From contig BSWB01000001.1 in the NCBI GenBank assembly GCA_033239125.1, positions 53,599,001 through 53,663,000 on the forward strand: a stretch of DNA of 64,000 nt. The letters run 5' to 3'. The notes beneath the pieces were generated by a model, which saw only the letters and a program-made list of their open reading frames with translations, was not told where the DNA came from and searched no databases. This document shows positions 12,101 through 24,855 of the stretch, piece by piece (positions within the stretch are counted from its first letter, which is position 1; every line of letters starts with the position of its first letter). Origin of the DNA: Fagopyrum homotropicum (lineage: Eukaryota; Streptophyta; Magnoliopsida; Caryophyllales; Polygonaceae). The translations under genes and the position numbers were made by a program.

Positions 12101-13276
12101 AAACCTGGAAAATCAGCTTAATACACCAAATATTATTAATAATATTTTAAACCATCCGCTCCCGAGTTGTGACATCCAAGATAGACTCTATTGAGCTCCG
12201 AGTAAGGATGGATGGTTCCATACTAAAGATGCTCTCTCCCTCCTTCATAAAAATATGGATTTGGGTCAACACGATAATTCGTGGATTTGGAACTTAGACA
12301 CCATGCAAAAAGTTAAAATTTTAATTTGGAAGCTATCAGTGAATGGCCTTCCAACCAAAGAAAACTTGGAAAAACAAAAGGTCCCAATTCCAATGTGTTG
12401 CGTCCTTTGCCAGCACCTCTTTGAAAGTGCAAAGCATATTTTTTTGAGATGTCCATTCACACTTGATAATATAACCAATAAAGAAACTCGGGACTTCATT
12501 CGAAGCATTGATATGACAAATAAAGAACTACAGGAGATTATATCCATCATTAGAATGATATTGGATGACTCTTCAATTACTAATCTGTTCGTCACTTGGT
12601 GGAACATATGGTACATGAGAAATAAGAATATTTTTAATAACATCAAAATAACAAACGTCTATAAGATAGTGGAATCTCATACACTGGAAAGGAAGAACCT
12701 GAACGATAAGGATAAGAAAACAAATGTCACCACGAAAAGAAAACAAAAGAACATCAAAAGGTCTGCTCCTAAGCCAGGAGAGATTAAACTTAACTTTGAC
12801 GGCTCTAAGCGAAACAATGGTCAAAGTACATTTGGATTTATCTTAAGGGACCATAATGCCTCAGTGGTTGGTTTCGATTATGGAAAGTGTGGTCACATCT
12901 CTATCCTCCAAACAGAAGCATATGCATTGAAAATAGGTCTTATAAAAGCAAAGCAACTGGGAATCAAAAACATTGAAATTGAAGGGATAACCTTATGATT
13001 ATTAATTCAATTAAAACTATTTGGAAGCCACCGTGGGAATTGGAAATGGGCATTACAAATATTTCTATCTTACTTGCAGAGTTTTCTCAAGTTCAAATTA
13101 ATCACATCTTCAGAGAGGTCAATGGCGCTGCTGATAAACTTGCTAATTTTGGTCATGACGGTCCTGCTGTTGATTCTTCTCGTCAGGATGGTTCTGTAGA
13201 TAGCTCAAGGATTCCGGCATCTATTGATATTATCATCCGAAAGGATGCTATAAGATGGTTAACCGACAGATGTTGA
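9141..13276 (+). pseudogene. LINE ORF2 (endonuclease-RT-RNase H) remnant
   Basis: The endonuclease (9141-9850) starts FAFWNCRGM and keeps LAELKT, GGLRLLW, VICDFND, FEKLDRALAH and TSDHC, but has several stops, including one inside the FTW-KRR motif. Reverse transcriptase (about 10047-11700) keeps KSPGFDGIPTSFFHKYW, HYRSINLCSTLYKI, IKLDMEKAYDMVEW, QGDSLSPLIFNL and the catalytic FADD at about 11215-11226. The zf-RVT region (about 11930-12460) has WKDRWI and IWKLSVNGLPTKENL with a CVLC...H...RCPF pattern. RNase H (about 12770-13276) starts KLNFDGSKRN and is split by a frameshift near 12998. No piece is long enough to be functional. Confidence 0.85.
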
Positions 13277-13322
13277 CCTTCCTAAGTTTCTTATCCGTTT
13301 TAGTAAAAAAAAAATAAAAAAT
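9141..13322 (+). mobile_element. L1-type LINE with RNase H, broken
   Basis: The order of domains is endonuclease, reverse transcriptase, zf-RVT region, RNase H, then an A-rich tail at 13305-13320. This is the layout of plant L1 elements with a C-terminal RNase H. Stops and frameshifts occur in every domain. The 5' boundary is uncertain. The string ATCAGATGTCTC follows the poly(A) and recurs 58 bp further on, but I found no matching copy upstream to serve as a target duplication. Confidence 0.85.
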
Positions 13323-14099
13323 CAGATGTCTCTTTTTATGAACAAAATCTTGCAAGACTGCCTATTTAGTAACCAAAATCAGATGTCTCCGGGATCAACT
13401 CTACAGCAATAATTGTTACAATCTATGAATAAGATATTATATTACGCTAAGCAAATCTACACAAGAAAAACAAAAAGGTCAGAAACAAGATGAGTTATCT
13501 GGTTTTGGTGTTCAATACTTTCTCAAAAAAACAAACATATGCACAAGAACACAGAGGGTCAAATGAGAAGGGGAAAACTATGATGAGCCAACCCTTTGAA
13601 TCCATGTTCCATCCCCTTTTACGAGTCTTGCAGTACAAGCATCCGTCTGCCCACTGCACGGAAAAACCTGGAAGCATGTTGTGCGCGTAAAGGTGACACT
13701 CGGCCTTTGTTTCCCATGCTTCTTAAGGCACTTAATAAGCATGCCATGAATGAAACCAGGATTTAACCTTCATATGCAACCTGCATGTTACGCCAATATA
13801 AGCCAGAATTGACCTAAACCAACAGAAGCAAGAAAGAGGAATTTAAAAATGAAGTCCAGACAGCCAACAACAGCAATTAAAACTAAAGGCCCAATTTTTG
13901 TCTACTGACACATCTCACACATCTACTGTTCAAGGCCTTCGGTTCCATTCACCCCCACACAAATGGAAAAGAAAGACGAGATTATTCAGATCATCTGGTT
14001 GATTTAAGAGTTAACAGCCATACATCACTATCTGCCAATGCATGGGAAACAGAGATAGCTTCAATAGAATCCTTACCTCTTATGCTCAACTCTATTGGC
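13323..14099 (-). other. Downstream (3') region of the MEKK1-type gene
   Basis: This is unique-looking, AT-rich sequence without coding potential, directly after the stop codon of the minus-strand kinase gene. It probably contains the 3' UTR. The poly(A) site cannot be fixed by eye. Confidence 0.45.
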
Positions 14100-17000
14100 C
14101 TATCTCCCGCTGCCACTTCCTCTGCCAAAAGCAGGGGATTCTAAGGGCCTCTTCAAAAATGAATGAGATAAGAGCTCTGCAGCTGAAGGACGATCGTTGG
14201 GATTCACTTGTAAGCAACTTAATATAAAATCCCTTAGATCCGTTGACAGAGTCTCTGGAATAGGAGGTAGTTCACCCCTCCCTATCCTATACAAAGCTTG
14301 GAACTACAGAGAAAAAAAAAAAAAAAAAGCAACAGAGAGTAATGTCAAAAGGAGCAAAAATGAATTATGAGTTAGTATCACAAAGAAGTTAACAAATAGA
14401 ATGGTAAGTCACAACCAATATAATAATTCTAATGTTTCAAGCAGAAAGACTTTTAAACACAAATCCTTAAAAGCAAAAGTAAGATCCAGGGCTTTATACA
14501 GCTATAAGCTTAGGGGTCATTTGGTATGAGACAGGTACTGGTGGATGTCGCCCATACTAATACCTGTCTTTGCTGTGGCAAAGGTATCGAAATGAGTGAT
14601 ATCATGATACCAACAAAAAGAATAGTATGAGCCATTTCTGAGTTCTCAGTGAAGAGCAGGAAGAGGCTGGTGGTCTGTTGGAAGAGTGGATGTCCTGTAG
14701 ACCTATACATTCTCGGGTTAGGGCCAGGCTGAAATTTGTTTCTGTACGAACCTCTAAGCTGGCCAATTCGTGTCTTACTCGTTGTCCGTACCCACCCATA
14801 CCTAAGTTTGGGCGGGTCGTCGAGCTTGTCGCATGTAAATGGTTGTCAGTTTACACATCAATTGTTAAGTATTTGTTCATATAAAAAATAGAACATGTAT
14901 TATTTCAACATATTCATTGCAAATTTGCAATCAAATTTCTAAGTTGCGTTACAAATTAGTCCAACACATGGCTAAAATAGGAACCCGGCAACAATTAGGT
15001 TAGGCTCAGTCGCTTAGATTGAAATTAGGGTTTCCAGTAATGTGAGATGGGTGTTACTTTTTCGTATATCCGTCCCGGGACCGAATGACGCGGAGGGCGC
15101 ACGTCCGGTGAACCACACATACAAGCACAAGGGGTTCCATCCTAAAACCAATTGGCAATAGGAGGAGTAGCCCTAGTGCTTATATATTAGATTCACACAC
15201 TATCGTATTGTCGATGTGGGACTTTCCCTACATCTCCAACACTCCCCCTCAAGTGTTAACTACCTGAACTAGTTAACACTTGACACATTTTTTCTTTTTC
15301 GGGTCGAGCATCTCATTCTCTTTTTTAGCTCGCCCACAATTTTTTTTTTTTTTGTTTTTTTTCGACGGGTTTCGCATCTCATTCTCTTTTAGCTAATTCC
15401 CGAAGTCAGGAAACCGGACCCGGATCGGACCTGCTCTGATACCATGTTACTTTTTCGTATATCCGTCCCGGGACCGAATGACGCGGAGGGCGCACGTCCG
15501 GTGAACCACACATACAAGCACACGGGGTTCCATCCTAAAACCAATTGGCAATAGGAGGAGTAGCCCTAGTGCTTATATATTAGATTCACACACTATCGTA
15601 TTGTCGATGTGGGACTTTCCCTACATCTCCAACAATGGGTTGGCCCTTGGGCTAAAATAAGAACCCAGGCCCGGACCATTCGGCCAATATAGTTGCCCAC
15701 ACCCGTAATTTTCTTTAAGCACCAGCCGTGTTCAGGTCTAACGTCAAGGGTGGTTGGTGAATTGTGCAGATCTTGGAGCTGGGTTGCAAGCTGCAACTTG
15801 CAAAGAAGGACGCCTCTTCTCAAGCAAAACGAAGAACCCAATAAAGAAGGAAGTAAGTCAAAACACTAAAAAGAAAGAGTTAGAAAAATGAGAAGGGCTT
15901 GGTGGTGGAGTGGGTAAGAAAACCCCCAAAATGCCAAACCAGCCTTCATACCAGAATCCTAATCGAACACCAACTATCAATACCGTAATATCTCCCATAA
16001 CGATATCCACACCTAATATATTGATATCACAGTACCAATACGAAATATTCCCGATTGATGTTTGGGGTTTTCCAATGGTTAGTTTGTAGAATGTAATTTC
16101 AGAAATTAAGAGTCAATCTCATGCTGCCAGATATCAGACAATGATAATAATGGTAATGTGTTGAAGAAGTAAACCAAGGAGCCAGAGGGGTTATTTTGTA
16201 CAAAATCGGTCCAACAATAATTTTGTTTTCATCTATTAATAGAAAACAAGCTTAAAATACATGACTGAACCAATTTTAGTAAAGAAACTTCCGATGAGCG
16301 AAAGGGGATATTCCTCCATCAAATGCCAAATAAAGGACTAAAGACATTCGATTTGTCTCAAGGGGGTCATCCTATATACCAAAATGTAGTTTGGCCATTT
16401 TACCTATTATTTATACAGGTTATCTGTACCTTTGCGAAAAGAAAAGGTATTTATGATAATCAGATGTGATAACCTGTGCTACTTGCTTACTTTGTTTAGT
16501 ACGATAATTTACTTTCCATAGTTCAGTTTCATCCATACTACCTACCCGTTTGACCTAACTTTTACCTATAAGAAATTTGGATCTGCAAAACAATTCTTCT
16601 ACTAGGATGTTTAGCCAAAGCTTCTGAAGATTTAAATGTAAAAAGTACATGATGGAAACAAGTAAAAATCTGACGTACATTATCAAGAGGATGGTATGGA
16701 AGTTGTCGTGTTGACATCTCTAGTACCGTACATCCAAGGCTCCAAATATCTGCTGCAGTTCCATAACCCTGAGTTGCCCGATGAACTACCTGGATTCATT
16801 AATTCAATATTAGATTGTAGAAGGTGAATCTAAAGAACAATAATATAAATAACTATGCAGCAAGGATTATTTAAAAGTTCAAAGGTAGCTGAGCAAGGAG
16901 AGCAGTTACTTTGACTTTAATATTGTGTAAATAGAAGATGAACGCAGACCAGAAGAGAGAGTCAATGCAGTTCGACTACTCATGATTCTCTATTAGAATT

Positions 17001-20000
17001 TGTTCTTCTCATGTATAAGGTAATATGGTTGTAAGGCCATAACAGTTCTTCTCAGTAATATTGCGGAAAAGGCTTGAACATTTGAAAGAATATTTTACAA
17101 CAACCCTAGTCATATCCCAAATAGATGAGGCATGGGATAGGAAAATGAGCACACCACCGTGCTATGTACGAGATTGCTTCCAACAGGAACCATTATGAAA
17201 AGAAATGAGATAAGTATGCCACGAAGCATTCACAAGAAGTCAAGATATCAGACGACAAAAATCAGAAAAACTAGTTAGATTGCTACAGAAGATTATCAAG
17301 CTCGTGTTCTGAATTCTCATAACTGAATAAATGGTACTTCATTCAAGCAAAAACAAATGGATGGAAAAGTGAAATACAAACCTCAGGTGCCATCCACAGT
17401 GCAGTACCCTTGGAAGACTTTATATCATTCAACTTAGCAGCCTAAAAACAATACAACAGTGTGTAAACTACAGCGGAAGAAGTGAAGTAAAGTGAAAGAA
17501 ATGTATTTGTTATCTGATAAGATGAGATATAATATACTTGTTTTGCCAACCCAAAATCTGCAAGCTTCACAATTCCTGTGGAGTCAACGAGTATATTTGC
17601 ACACTTTATATCCCTGAAAAGTACGATAGTATATTAGACAAGATACAGAAATAGCTCACTTCAAATTACTTCGATTATGAGATTTTACTTAACAAAAGAA
17701 GGGATTTCATGGAATGGACAACGAAAAAACGATCCGGTTTAGAAAAATAGTGGTGAGGTAATGTGGTTCATGGAATCAAACTGGATCCATTCAATTGATT
17801 ACAAAAGGGAGTCGGGCAATTTTTGACACAGTCCAGAAATGTGAGCTTGATATCATGCTGAAGATTCCATGAGATGCACCAATAACTAGCCAAGGCAAAG
17901 AAGATCATGGATCGATCAGCAATCCTATTAAGAAGACAATGGAATGATGTTCCTAGTTCTACAATTAATAATTCATCATTTATATTACTTAATTGTGATC
18001 TAGATGATCCATTCTTCAAGCATGTCCAAGAAGACATAAAAAGCCTAGACCAAGATTCCAAATCTGCTCCAAATCTCTACCAGATAAAGAAGGCTCAGAT
18101 GCAAGCCCATCAGGAGGGGATGGCGTCTAAACCTCCATCCACACGCCACTCCTCTTGCATCCACACGCCTCCTCCTTTCCTTGTTGATCTATCCTATTTT
18201 TGGTTCAACTAGTTAACTTTTGTTATTTTAGGAATGCAATTATATGCTCACATTACTTTAGCTAATCTAGTAGGTTTATTATTTTGGGAGTTATTTTAAC
18301 TCCTCTATTTTAGCATCAAATAATCTAGCTTCCTTGTTGGATTAGCATCCTTCGAACCCTAGCTACTAGTTAAATAGAAAACCACCCTCTTTGCATTTCT
18401 TTAGCTTAGAATTGAATAATATTGTGCATGAGTTGCCAATATTATTTGATTATCCAACACATAATATATTTCAGCATTTATTCTAAGAAACTTCAGCCGT
18501 GTTCTCCTTATTCTAGAAATGTGACATTGCTCTTCATTTGGTTCTTGATTCAATCACTCTAGATTGAATCCGGTATTGAATTCTTCTCCCTTTTCCTTTG
18601 CTTTTTGTTACTAACGTTTGTGATTGAGATTGTTGTTCCAGGAAGTCTTCAAGAACATCCATTGCCGCCAACTTGAAGGATGATTAGGGCTGAAGTTTCG
18701 AGTTCGATTCCATCAACTAGATTGAATCAAGTTTGCTCATTCTTCCCTATTTGTTTGTCAACTCGGTTTCAATATTGATTGTGCGTGCTTTGCAGCTTTT
18801 AGGAACACAAGTTTGTCAGTTCCAATATCTTCTTCTAAAGTTTTCTCCTTGATCTCCTTTTCTTTTATATCCGACTCTTAGTTCCCAAGTATTGACAAGG
18901 GATAGAAGGTTACTTGAGTCGAGGAACCTAGATACCTAGTTTCACCACCCTATAAAAAGCCGAGTATTGACGAGACTTAGAAATTCCTTGGAGGTGACAT
19001 TGAAGATCCCATTCGAAAGATTGGGCAATAGAGTCAAGGGTCCATACCCTTGCTTCACATCAATTGTTGTCAGAAGCATTTATATACATTATCCAGCTTT
19101 CTGTGTCATCAATGCTTCCAAGGATAGTACATCCAGAGTTAAGGGTTGATATCCTTGGTTCACATCAATTGTTTTCAGAAGCATTTATATACATTATCCA
19201 GCTTTCGGGTTCATCAATGCTTCCAAGGATAGTAAGACATGATTAATGACTCAATATAACTACCAACATTACAAATTCAGCACTCACAAAAGGAGCAACA
19301 GTAGGGGGGAAAAATTAATAGCAAAATAAATAGGATTTCCTAATTCAGATTCAATAAATTGGCTTAATTGCCATGCAACAAATATTCCGCTTAAACCTCC
19401 TAATGGGTTTGGATTTATTACCTGTGAACAATATTTGTAGAATGAAGATATTTCAAGCCCAATAGAATTTGCCTTGTATATGCAGCAACTGTGGAATCAG
19501 TGAGACAGTACGTTGGATATAAACTTGCTAGTGAACCCCTTGTCACAAGTTCTAAAAAGATATAGAGGTTTGCATCATCCTGAAAAAATAAGGAAAGGAG
19601 AACTTCAAACATAAGAGCAAGTTGTATATATCAGAAAATCAAGGCTAAAGTAATGAACCATATTGATTAATATAAAAAAATGCACTTAAAGGACAAAGGG
19701 TTCCTCAGCAGAGTGGGGGAAAATTCAGTAACATAGTAAAACACCCGAAATATAATCGTACTGGAAGGATGAAACAAGAAAAATGAGGTAATCTAGCAAG
19801 GACGATACAGGGATGTATAACCCAAGTAAAAAAGAAAAGGGTGTTTGTTAATAAATCCTATTTCAGCATCTCACCATTTCAGTACATAATACCTTAGGTA
19901 AAAATTTTATGAAACTTACACCCAAATTGATGGAAACCCAGGAATGGAAGCAAAAATAATAGATAGAGTCCAAGAATCGCACACTCAACCAAGTTTTAGT

Positions 20001-22168
20001 AAGGGATCTTAGCCAATATTCAAATTCGATATTCAAGTCTGATCCAGCTCCTTTTATCATAGGAAAATCGTGCAACTCACTTCTAATATTTAATAAAAGA
20101 CGTAATCATAATAAATCAGTAACCAAACAAGTAATGGAACGCATGGAGTGGGGAAATGTGGAAGTTGAAGAGTAACTGAAAAGGGGGGATCATAAACATA
20201 ATTAATTAATTATCATAATCTGTAGTTAGGTTTGTATCACAATTATAGTTAGCACGCTGACGTCAAGCATGAGAGAGTTCAGGCAAATTTTGAACACTTC
20301 AAGACAAGGTCACTGATTAATAAACATGTATTCATCAAAATCATTCAAATGGAAGGCAAAAGATCACTTGCATGACTGTAAATCATAAACCATTCAACAA
20401 TAAGGATGCAATGCATATTGTAGACATACCGTTTCAGTACCAAGATATTGTACTATGTTCTCGTGCTTAAGTTGACTCAGCATCTCAATTTCCTATCAGA
20501 AAAAGAGAACCCAGAAAAAGAAAATGAAAAAAGAGAGCATTAATGATCATAAAAAATAATCAGAACAGAATTGCTCATGAACCCTCAAAAATGAAAATAT
20601 AGTGAAGCAATTTAACAACAGGGTACAGACAATTGATCCCTTCAAGATAATAGTAACTTGAAACATTGATCCAAACGTGAAATGGGATTTTACCCCTCCC
20701 TTCCTCCCTTTATTTCCCTTCTCATGCTTCTACAATGTCTTTCAAACTTCAAATTTAAGCTTGAAAGTATATTTAGGACTCAATTTTCCTACCTGTTGAA
20801 GTGATATAATGCTTTCCCTGCCTTGACTTCCTTGTTCAAGTAAAGAGACTTCTTTTATAGCAAAAAAAGTTCCATTGCTGCAAAATAGTGATTGTTATTC
20901 ATTTTATCCATCAATTAATCTATAACACGTGAAAAATAAAGAAACAATGTGTTAATCCGGATAAGAATAACCCACACAAGAATTAACAGATACACCATGT
21001 TAACAAATATAGCAAAAAAATTATCAAATTGATTCAAAAGTCATATCATCAGTTAGTGTAAATCACATGACCTTCACTAAATATATAAACAGAATATAGT
21101 TGTGTAGATAGATAAGAAAAATAGACACAAGATTAAGCAGGTATGACTATGTTCGGAAGATGAAAGATGAACATCATAAAATTGGAATAAACAGCTAATA
21201 TAAATATTCTTATCACTACGTTAATAGAAGCACAAACAGCATGCTGCATACCTAGAAATCCCTTCGTACACTGTTCCAAATGACCCTTTCCCTATAACTC
21301 GACCCTTTTGCCAGTCAGTGACCTGAAGGATCCTGATGCTTGGAGAGTTATCAGTGTTAGTACTTGATGAATCATCCTCATGTGATGACGTAAATGAATA
21401 AGACTCTGATCTTCTCATATTAGTACTAGTGTCCAATTTGAACCCAACATTGTCTATATCTTCATCAGCTTCATCTTCAGAAGAACATCTTACAGGGTAC
21501 AAATCCGACCCTTCATTATCTTCAGGTGCTAATCCTTTTACCAGATCCCAAGTAGAGCATCCACTGTCAATTCCCCGAAGTGACATAGCTGGTGGAGGAG
21601 TTAGGGAAGGTGGTCGATCACCTTTAATTCCTCTGTTGTTGGAAGGCCGAGCAGGTTGTTGCAACATATTAACTTGGAGCATCCCACTGCATGGACAAGG
21701 ATCAAACACCTTCACATTGGAATCCTGAATCTCCTTACTTTTGGGTTGATTTGCTTCATCATCATCAAACAGGTTCTTGCGTTTAGGCTGGTGAATAAGA
21801 TCAGAAGTTGATTTATATAAGTCCCAGGCTGATTTTGGAATTTCAAATGCGTCAGGACCTGATAACCCCAAACTTTGGAAAACCAGATCCAACTGATCGT
21901 CATTCCCTCCAACACGGAGGCTTCTGTCCGAGGAATTGTTTAGGTCCAGTGACCTAGTCCTTGGAGCTGTTGATGTACTTGGGGTCGATGAAGAAGACGA
22001 TGAAGATGAAGATGAAGGCAAGGATGATGAAGGGGTGTATAAAAAGTTCTTTGCAGCATTTCTGCGGTCGAGTTTTGGGCCAGGTGAAGAAGGTGTCGAA
22101 GTCTGATGACTCTTATCCATTCTTTTATTTTGCCTTCTCTGAGCAAATATTCGAGGTAGGTGATGCAT
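14100..22168 (-). CDS. MEKK1-like: MEKK1-type MAP kinase kinase kinase, eight coding exons
   Basis: The kinase phosphorylates MAP kinase kinases; its family acts in stress and immune signalling. Coding exons: 21252-22168, 20793-20877, 20430-20492, 19422-19579, 17538-17613, 17382-17441, 16679-16789 and 14100-14303. All introns have GT-AG borders and phases join without error, giving 557 residues. Residues 1-280 are Ser/Pro-rich, low-complexity and probably regulatory. The kinase domain starts WQKGRVIGKGSFGTVYEG (glycine loop). It continues with FFAIKEV (ATP lysine), the EIEMLSQLKHENIVQYLG segment, HRDIKCANILV (catalytic loop), DFG, WMAPE, ADIWSLGCTVLEM, and ends near FILSCLQVNPNDRPSAAELL. All key catalytic residues are present. 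The N-terminus PRIFAQRRQNK and the LDRRNAAKN block fit Arabidopsis MEKK1. Introns 4 and 7 hold transposon-derived DNA. Confidence 0.93.
15052..15241 (-). repeat. TRIM 3' LTR
   Basis: On the minus strand it reads TGTTGGAGATGTAGGG...GAAAAAGTAACA. The polypurine tract lies just to its right, at about 15242-15252. Confidence 0.93.
15445..15634 (-). repeat. TRIM 5' LTR
   Basis: It is the same length as the partner LTR. The PBS TGGTATCAGAGC lies immediately to its left on the plus map (minus-strand downstream). Confidence 0.93.
17740..19250. mobile_element. Probable LTR-derived insertion in intron 4 of the kinase gene
   Basis: Intron 4 (17614-19421) is about 1.8 kb and contains sequence unlike the other introns. 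It has a short possible gag-leader-like frame (17907-18212), then pyrimidine-rich text resembling an LTR or leader (about 18200-18900). No termini or target duplication were found, so the class is unproven. Confidence 0.3.
19050..19236. repeat. Tandem duplication, period 105 bp, inside kinase intron 4
   Basis: TTCACATCAATTGTT...CAGAAGCATTTATATACATT...GCTTCCAAGGATAGTA occurs at about 19054 and again at about 19159, differing by a few bases. Confidence 0.88.
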
Positions 22169-22178
22169 TGAATATCAT
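22125..22178 (-). CDS. Short upstream ORF overlapping the kinase start codon
   Basis: An ATG at 22178 lies 10 nt before the main ATG, out of frame. It opens 17 codons ending at a TAA whose last base is 22125. Four bases further on lies a second in-frame kinase ATG (22120, context AAGAATGG). If the uORF is in the mRNA, it could divert ribosomes past the first start and let them reinitiate at Met17. A GGTTCAG just before the uATG could be an intron acceptor. Confidence 0.5.
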   Translation of the reverse strand: MIFNASPTSNICSEKAK

Positions 22179-23430
22179 CTGAACCCTAAACCCCAAAAAA
22201 TTGAATGACCACAACTACCTGTATCCTTTCCTTTCAGGGTTTCAATCAATTATCTCCGCAAGTAAGCCTTCAAAACCTCGAATCCAACTCCTCCTCCTCT
22301 CTTCAGATTGAAAAAGCAAGGAGACCAATTGTCTAGTAACACACACGACTAACTGCCTCTTTTAGCAAAAATCACAACGAATTGCAGCCCAGACACTAAA
22401 ATATAGAAAAACAAGTTTTGCCTTTCTGCGACTAATTTGTTCCTCCCTAACCTAGTTGATCTCTCTCTACTGAAAAGCAAGCAGCAGAAGCAAAACATAA
22501 GTAGCGACAAAAGAGACAACCTGTTAAGAGCGAAAGCCACCAATTAACAAGTACAATCTACTCGACTCACCTCCTTTCCAGGCTGGGATCGCAATAAAAT
22601 TGAGATCGGTGTTTGTTGGTATGCTCCCTGTCACCTCTGGTTTTCTTCTTCTCCCGTCAAATATGTATTTACTTATTAAGCTTCAAAGACTCTGCAGAAA
22701 TGGATTTGACCCTCGAAATCCCCCGGTGGGAGAGAGAATTAAAGGTGAAGACTAATATGGTAGCTAAACCCCGGCGATGGCTGTCGGAGCGAGAAAGCAG
22801 GGAAAAAAGGACAAGTAGACGCCGTCAAGTTGGAGCGGCAATCAACGCGGCGATGGCTCTGATTGGTGTGTGATGGAACCACGAATCCTGTGCTAATACG
22901 TGTATTAATAATAGCCGTTCGATCGTTTGAACAGAGAATTGAAGGTGGAGATTTCAGGGCGTACGAAGGGTAGGCCTGTGGGTCTCCGTAATTTGTATAC
23001 GCCCGTGCCTTCTTGACTGCTTTCAAGTCTTTTTTTTGGTTTTGTCGTGATTGACCGTACATTTTTCTTCTTCAAGAAATCAGGAAGTAAAAACTTAAGA
23101 GACAGAAATTTTAATGTATAAAAATCTAGAAATTAATGAGATAATAATGAGATTTTTTTTCTTAAAATAAAACCAATAACTTATTTTTCATGGAACGAAA
23201 TAAAACTAATTTGAGAATAGGAAGTAATTCAGGTTTGGAGCTGACCCGTCATTTCAAACAACGAATTTTATAAAATATTTGTAGTTTAGAGTTTTTTATT
23301 TCTATTATTTTTAGGCTTAACCCGCAGTTTAAAAATACGAGTATACATTTTTCTTCCTTCTCTCTTCTTGTGCCACCATATTTTACGGTTATTCTTCTAA
23401 TCCTTACAGTTATTTATCGACTTATGGAGG
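22179..23430. promoter_or_regulatory. 5' leader and promoter region of the kinase gene
   Basis: The stretch lies between the kinase start and a LINE fragment. It includes 5' UTR (possibly with an intron ending near 22179) and the promoter. No single core element is convincing. Short frames here look like shadows. Confidence 0.4.
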
Positions 23431-24855
23431 TTGATCCTCCAGACCCCTTCCTTCACCACCGATAAACATCCCATCCAAGTTGCTTCACCTAGTTCAACAT
23501 CGTTCATGTCTCCGGTTCCTCCGGACGTAGAGACAATCTTACCTTCTGCTACAATAACACCAATGGTGTTTACTTTTGGTGTGGGGATCTCTATAGTGCC
23601 TCCCATCAAGACTAAAACTTCTGATGTTGTTGAAACTTTCTCGGGTTCTGCACATGATGTTAAAACTTATGTACATGTTACGACTTGGAAATCCGTCCTT
23701 GGCAATAACTCAACTACTGCCACAAATTTTGGCAATTTAGGGCATGAAATTAAATACCAAATTACTGTCACTTATCCGTTTGGGGCTGATGGTGCTCCAC
23801 CAATTACTGCTGCTAAGGTTTACCCGCGTCTCTTGAATCTTGATGAACTCACTCTATCGTCTTCAAAGTTCTTGGATATCCCGTGGCTCTTCCAGTTATG
23901 ATAGAAAGATTAAAGAGCTATGAAAATGTGGCAAAAATGTTCAATTGATCGATCTTGACAATCATAACTACATGTCTCGTTTCCAAAATGAGGTTGAGTT
24001 ACTCGTGATTCTCATTGGTGGTCCATGGGCGGTATTTGGCCGATGTCGCATTATGAAAAGATGGGCTCCTCAATTTGTCATTACTGATCCGATCCATTCA
24101 GCACCAACTTGGATTCGAGTCACGAGTATACCTATGCAGTGGTATCATCTAGATATTTTGTGGATGATGGAAAAAGGTGTTGAAGATCCTATTACTATCG
24201 ATCCTAAGACAATGAACTTTAATCGGGGTTGTTTTACTCGAATGTGCGTTGAAATTGATTTAACACGACCTCTGAAGAAGATGATTCATATTAATAGTAT
24301 TCGGTGTCCGATTAAGTACGAAGGCTTGGATGTTATATGCTTCAAATGTGGTCGTTACGGTCACTATATTTCTAATTGTAATTTCTTGGAGGTAAATACT
24401 ACTTCTCTTACTATAACTTCAAAAACCACTCCACCTATTCCTACTATTCTCTTGGACGATACTACAACTTCACATTCAGTCCCCCTAGTGTGGATGAGAG
24501 TACATTTGGACCCTGGGTGTTGGTTACTAAACGTTCTCGTCTGAGTCGAGGATCAAGTCGTCATTTGACGAGTAAGCCATCACCCAATAAGACTTAGACT
24601 ACACCATTTACTCAAACAAGGAAACCAAACCCTACCTCTATGCAGAAGAACAACTCGCAACAAACACACCATGTTGGCGGCATGCAAACGAGTGATCATA
24701 AGGGCAAAAGTGTCCTTGATGCTTCACTTGAATTTGAGTTTGTATTCCCATCGGAGCCAAACATTCAAAAGAAAGGGACCATTGGAACTTCAGCATTGAC
24801 GGTTCTTCAACCTACTGCTTCTAAGGTCCCTGCTCGGATCACTATTGTCATTTAG
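23431..24855 (+). pseudogene. LINE ORF1 remnant (DUF4283-like plus CCHC knuckle)
   Basis: Three successive frames (23431-23901, 23945-24544, 24640-24855) read as one protein with frameshifts. The middle part has GGPWAVFGRCRIMKRWAPQF, as in the nucleic-acid-binding domain of plant LINE ORF1. It then has VEIDLTRPLKKMI and a zinc knuckle, CFKCGRYGHYISNC (about 24338-24379). In intact LINEs this coats the RNA. No endonuclease follows, because Gypsy LTR sequence starts at about 25058. Confidence 0.8.

Larger units (their letters stand above)
15052..15634 (-). mobile_element. TRIM (miniature LTR retrotransposon) in intron 7 of the kinase gene
   Basis: Two 190-bp direct repeats (15052-15241 and 15445-15634) start TG and end CA in each orientation, and I saw only about one difference between them. 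On the minus strand the 5' LTR is followed by TGGTATCAGAGC (initiator Met-tRNA binding site). GAGGGGGAGTG lies just before the 3' LTR as polypurine tract. The target duplication is ATGGG (15047-15051 and 15635-15639). The interior is only about 203 bp and non-coding. These are the hallmarks of a TRIM. Near-identity of the LTRs suggests a recent insertion. Confidence 0.95.

Noticed and set aside
13321..13390. ATCAGATGTCTC repeated after the LINE poly(A) as a target duplication
   Set aside because: Both copies are downstream of the tail. No upstream copy was found, so it does not mark the insertion.
14510..14880. GGGGTCATTTGGTATGAG resembling a hAT or Harbinger MITE end in kinase intron 7
   Set aside because: No matching inverted terminus or target duplication was found within the intron.
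19863..20075. 70-codon minus-strand frame in kinase intron 4 to 3 interval
   Set aside because: It has no kinase motif and no suitable splice sites. The flanking exons already join in phase without it.
22739..23062. 107-codon minus-strand frame upstream of the kinase
   Set aside because: Low-complexity, with no homologous pattern. It lies in the putative promoter region.
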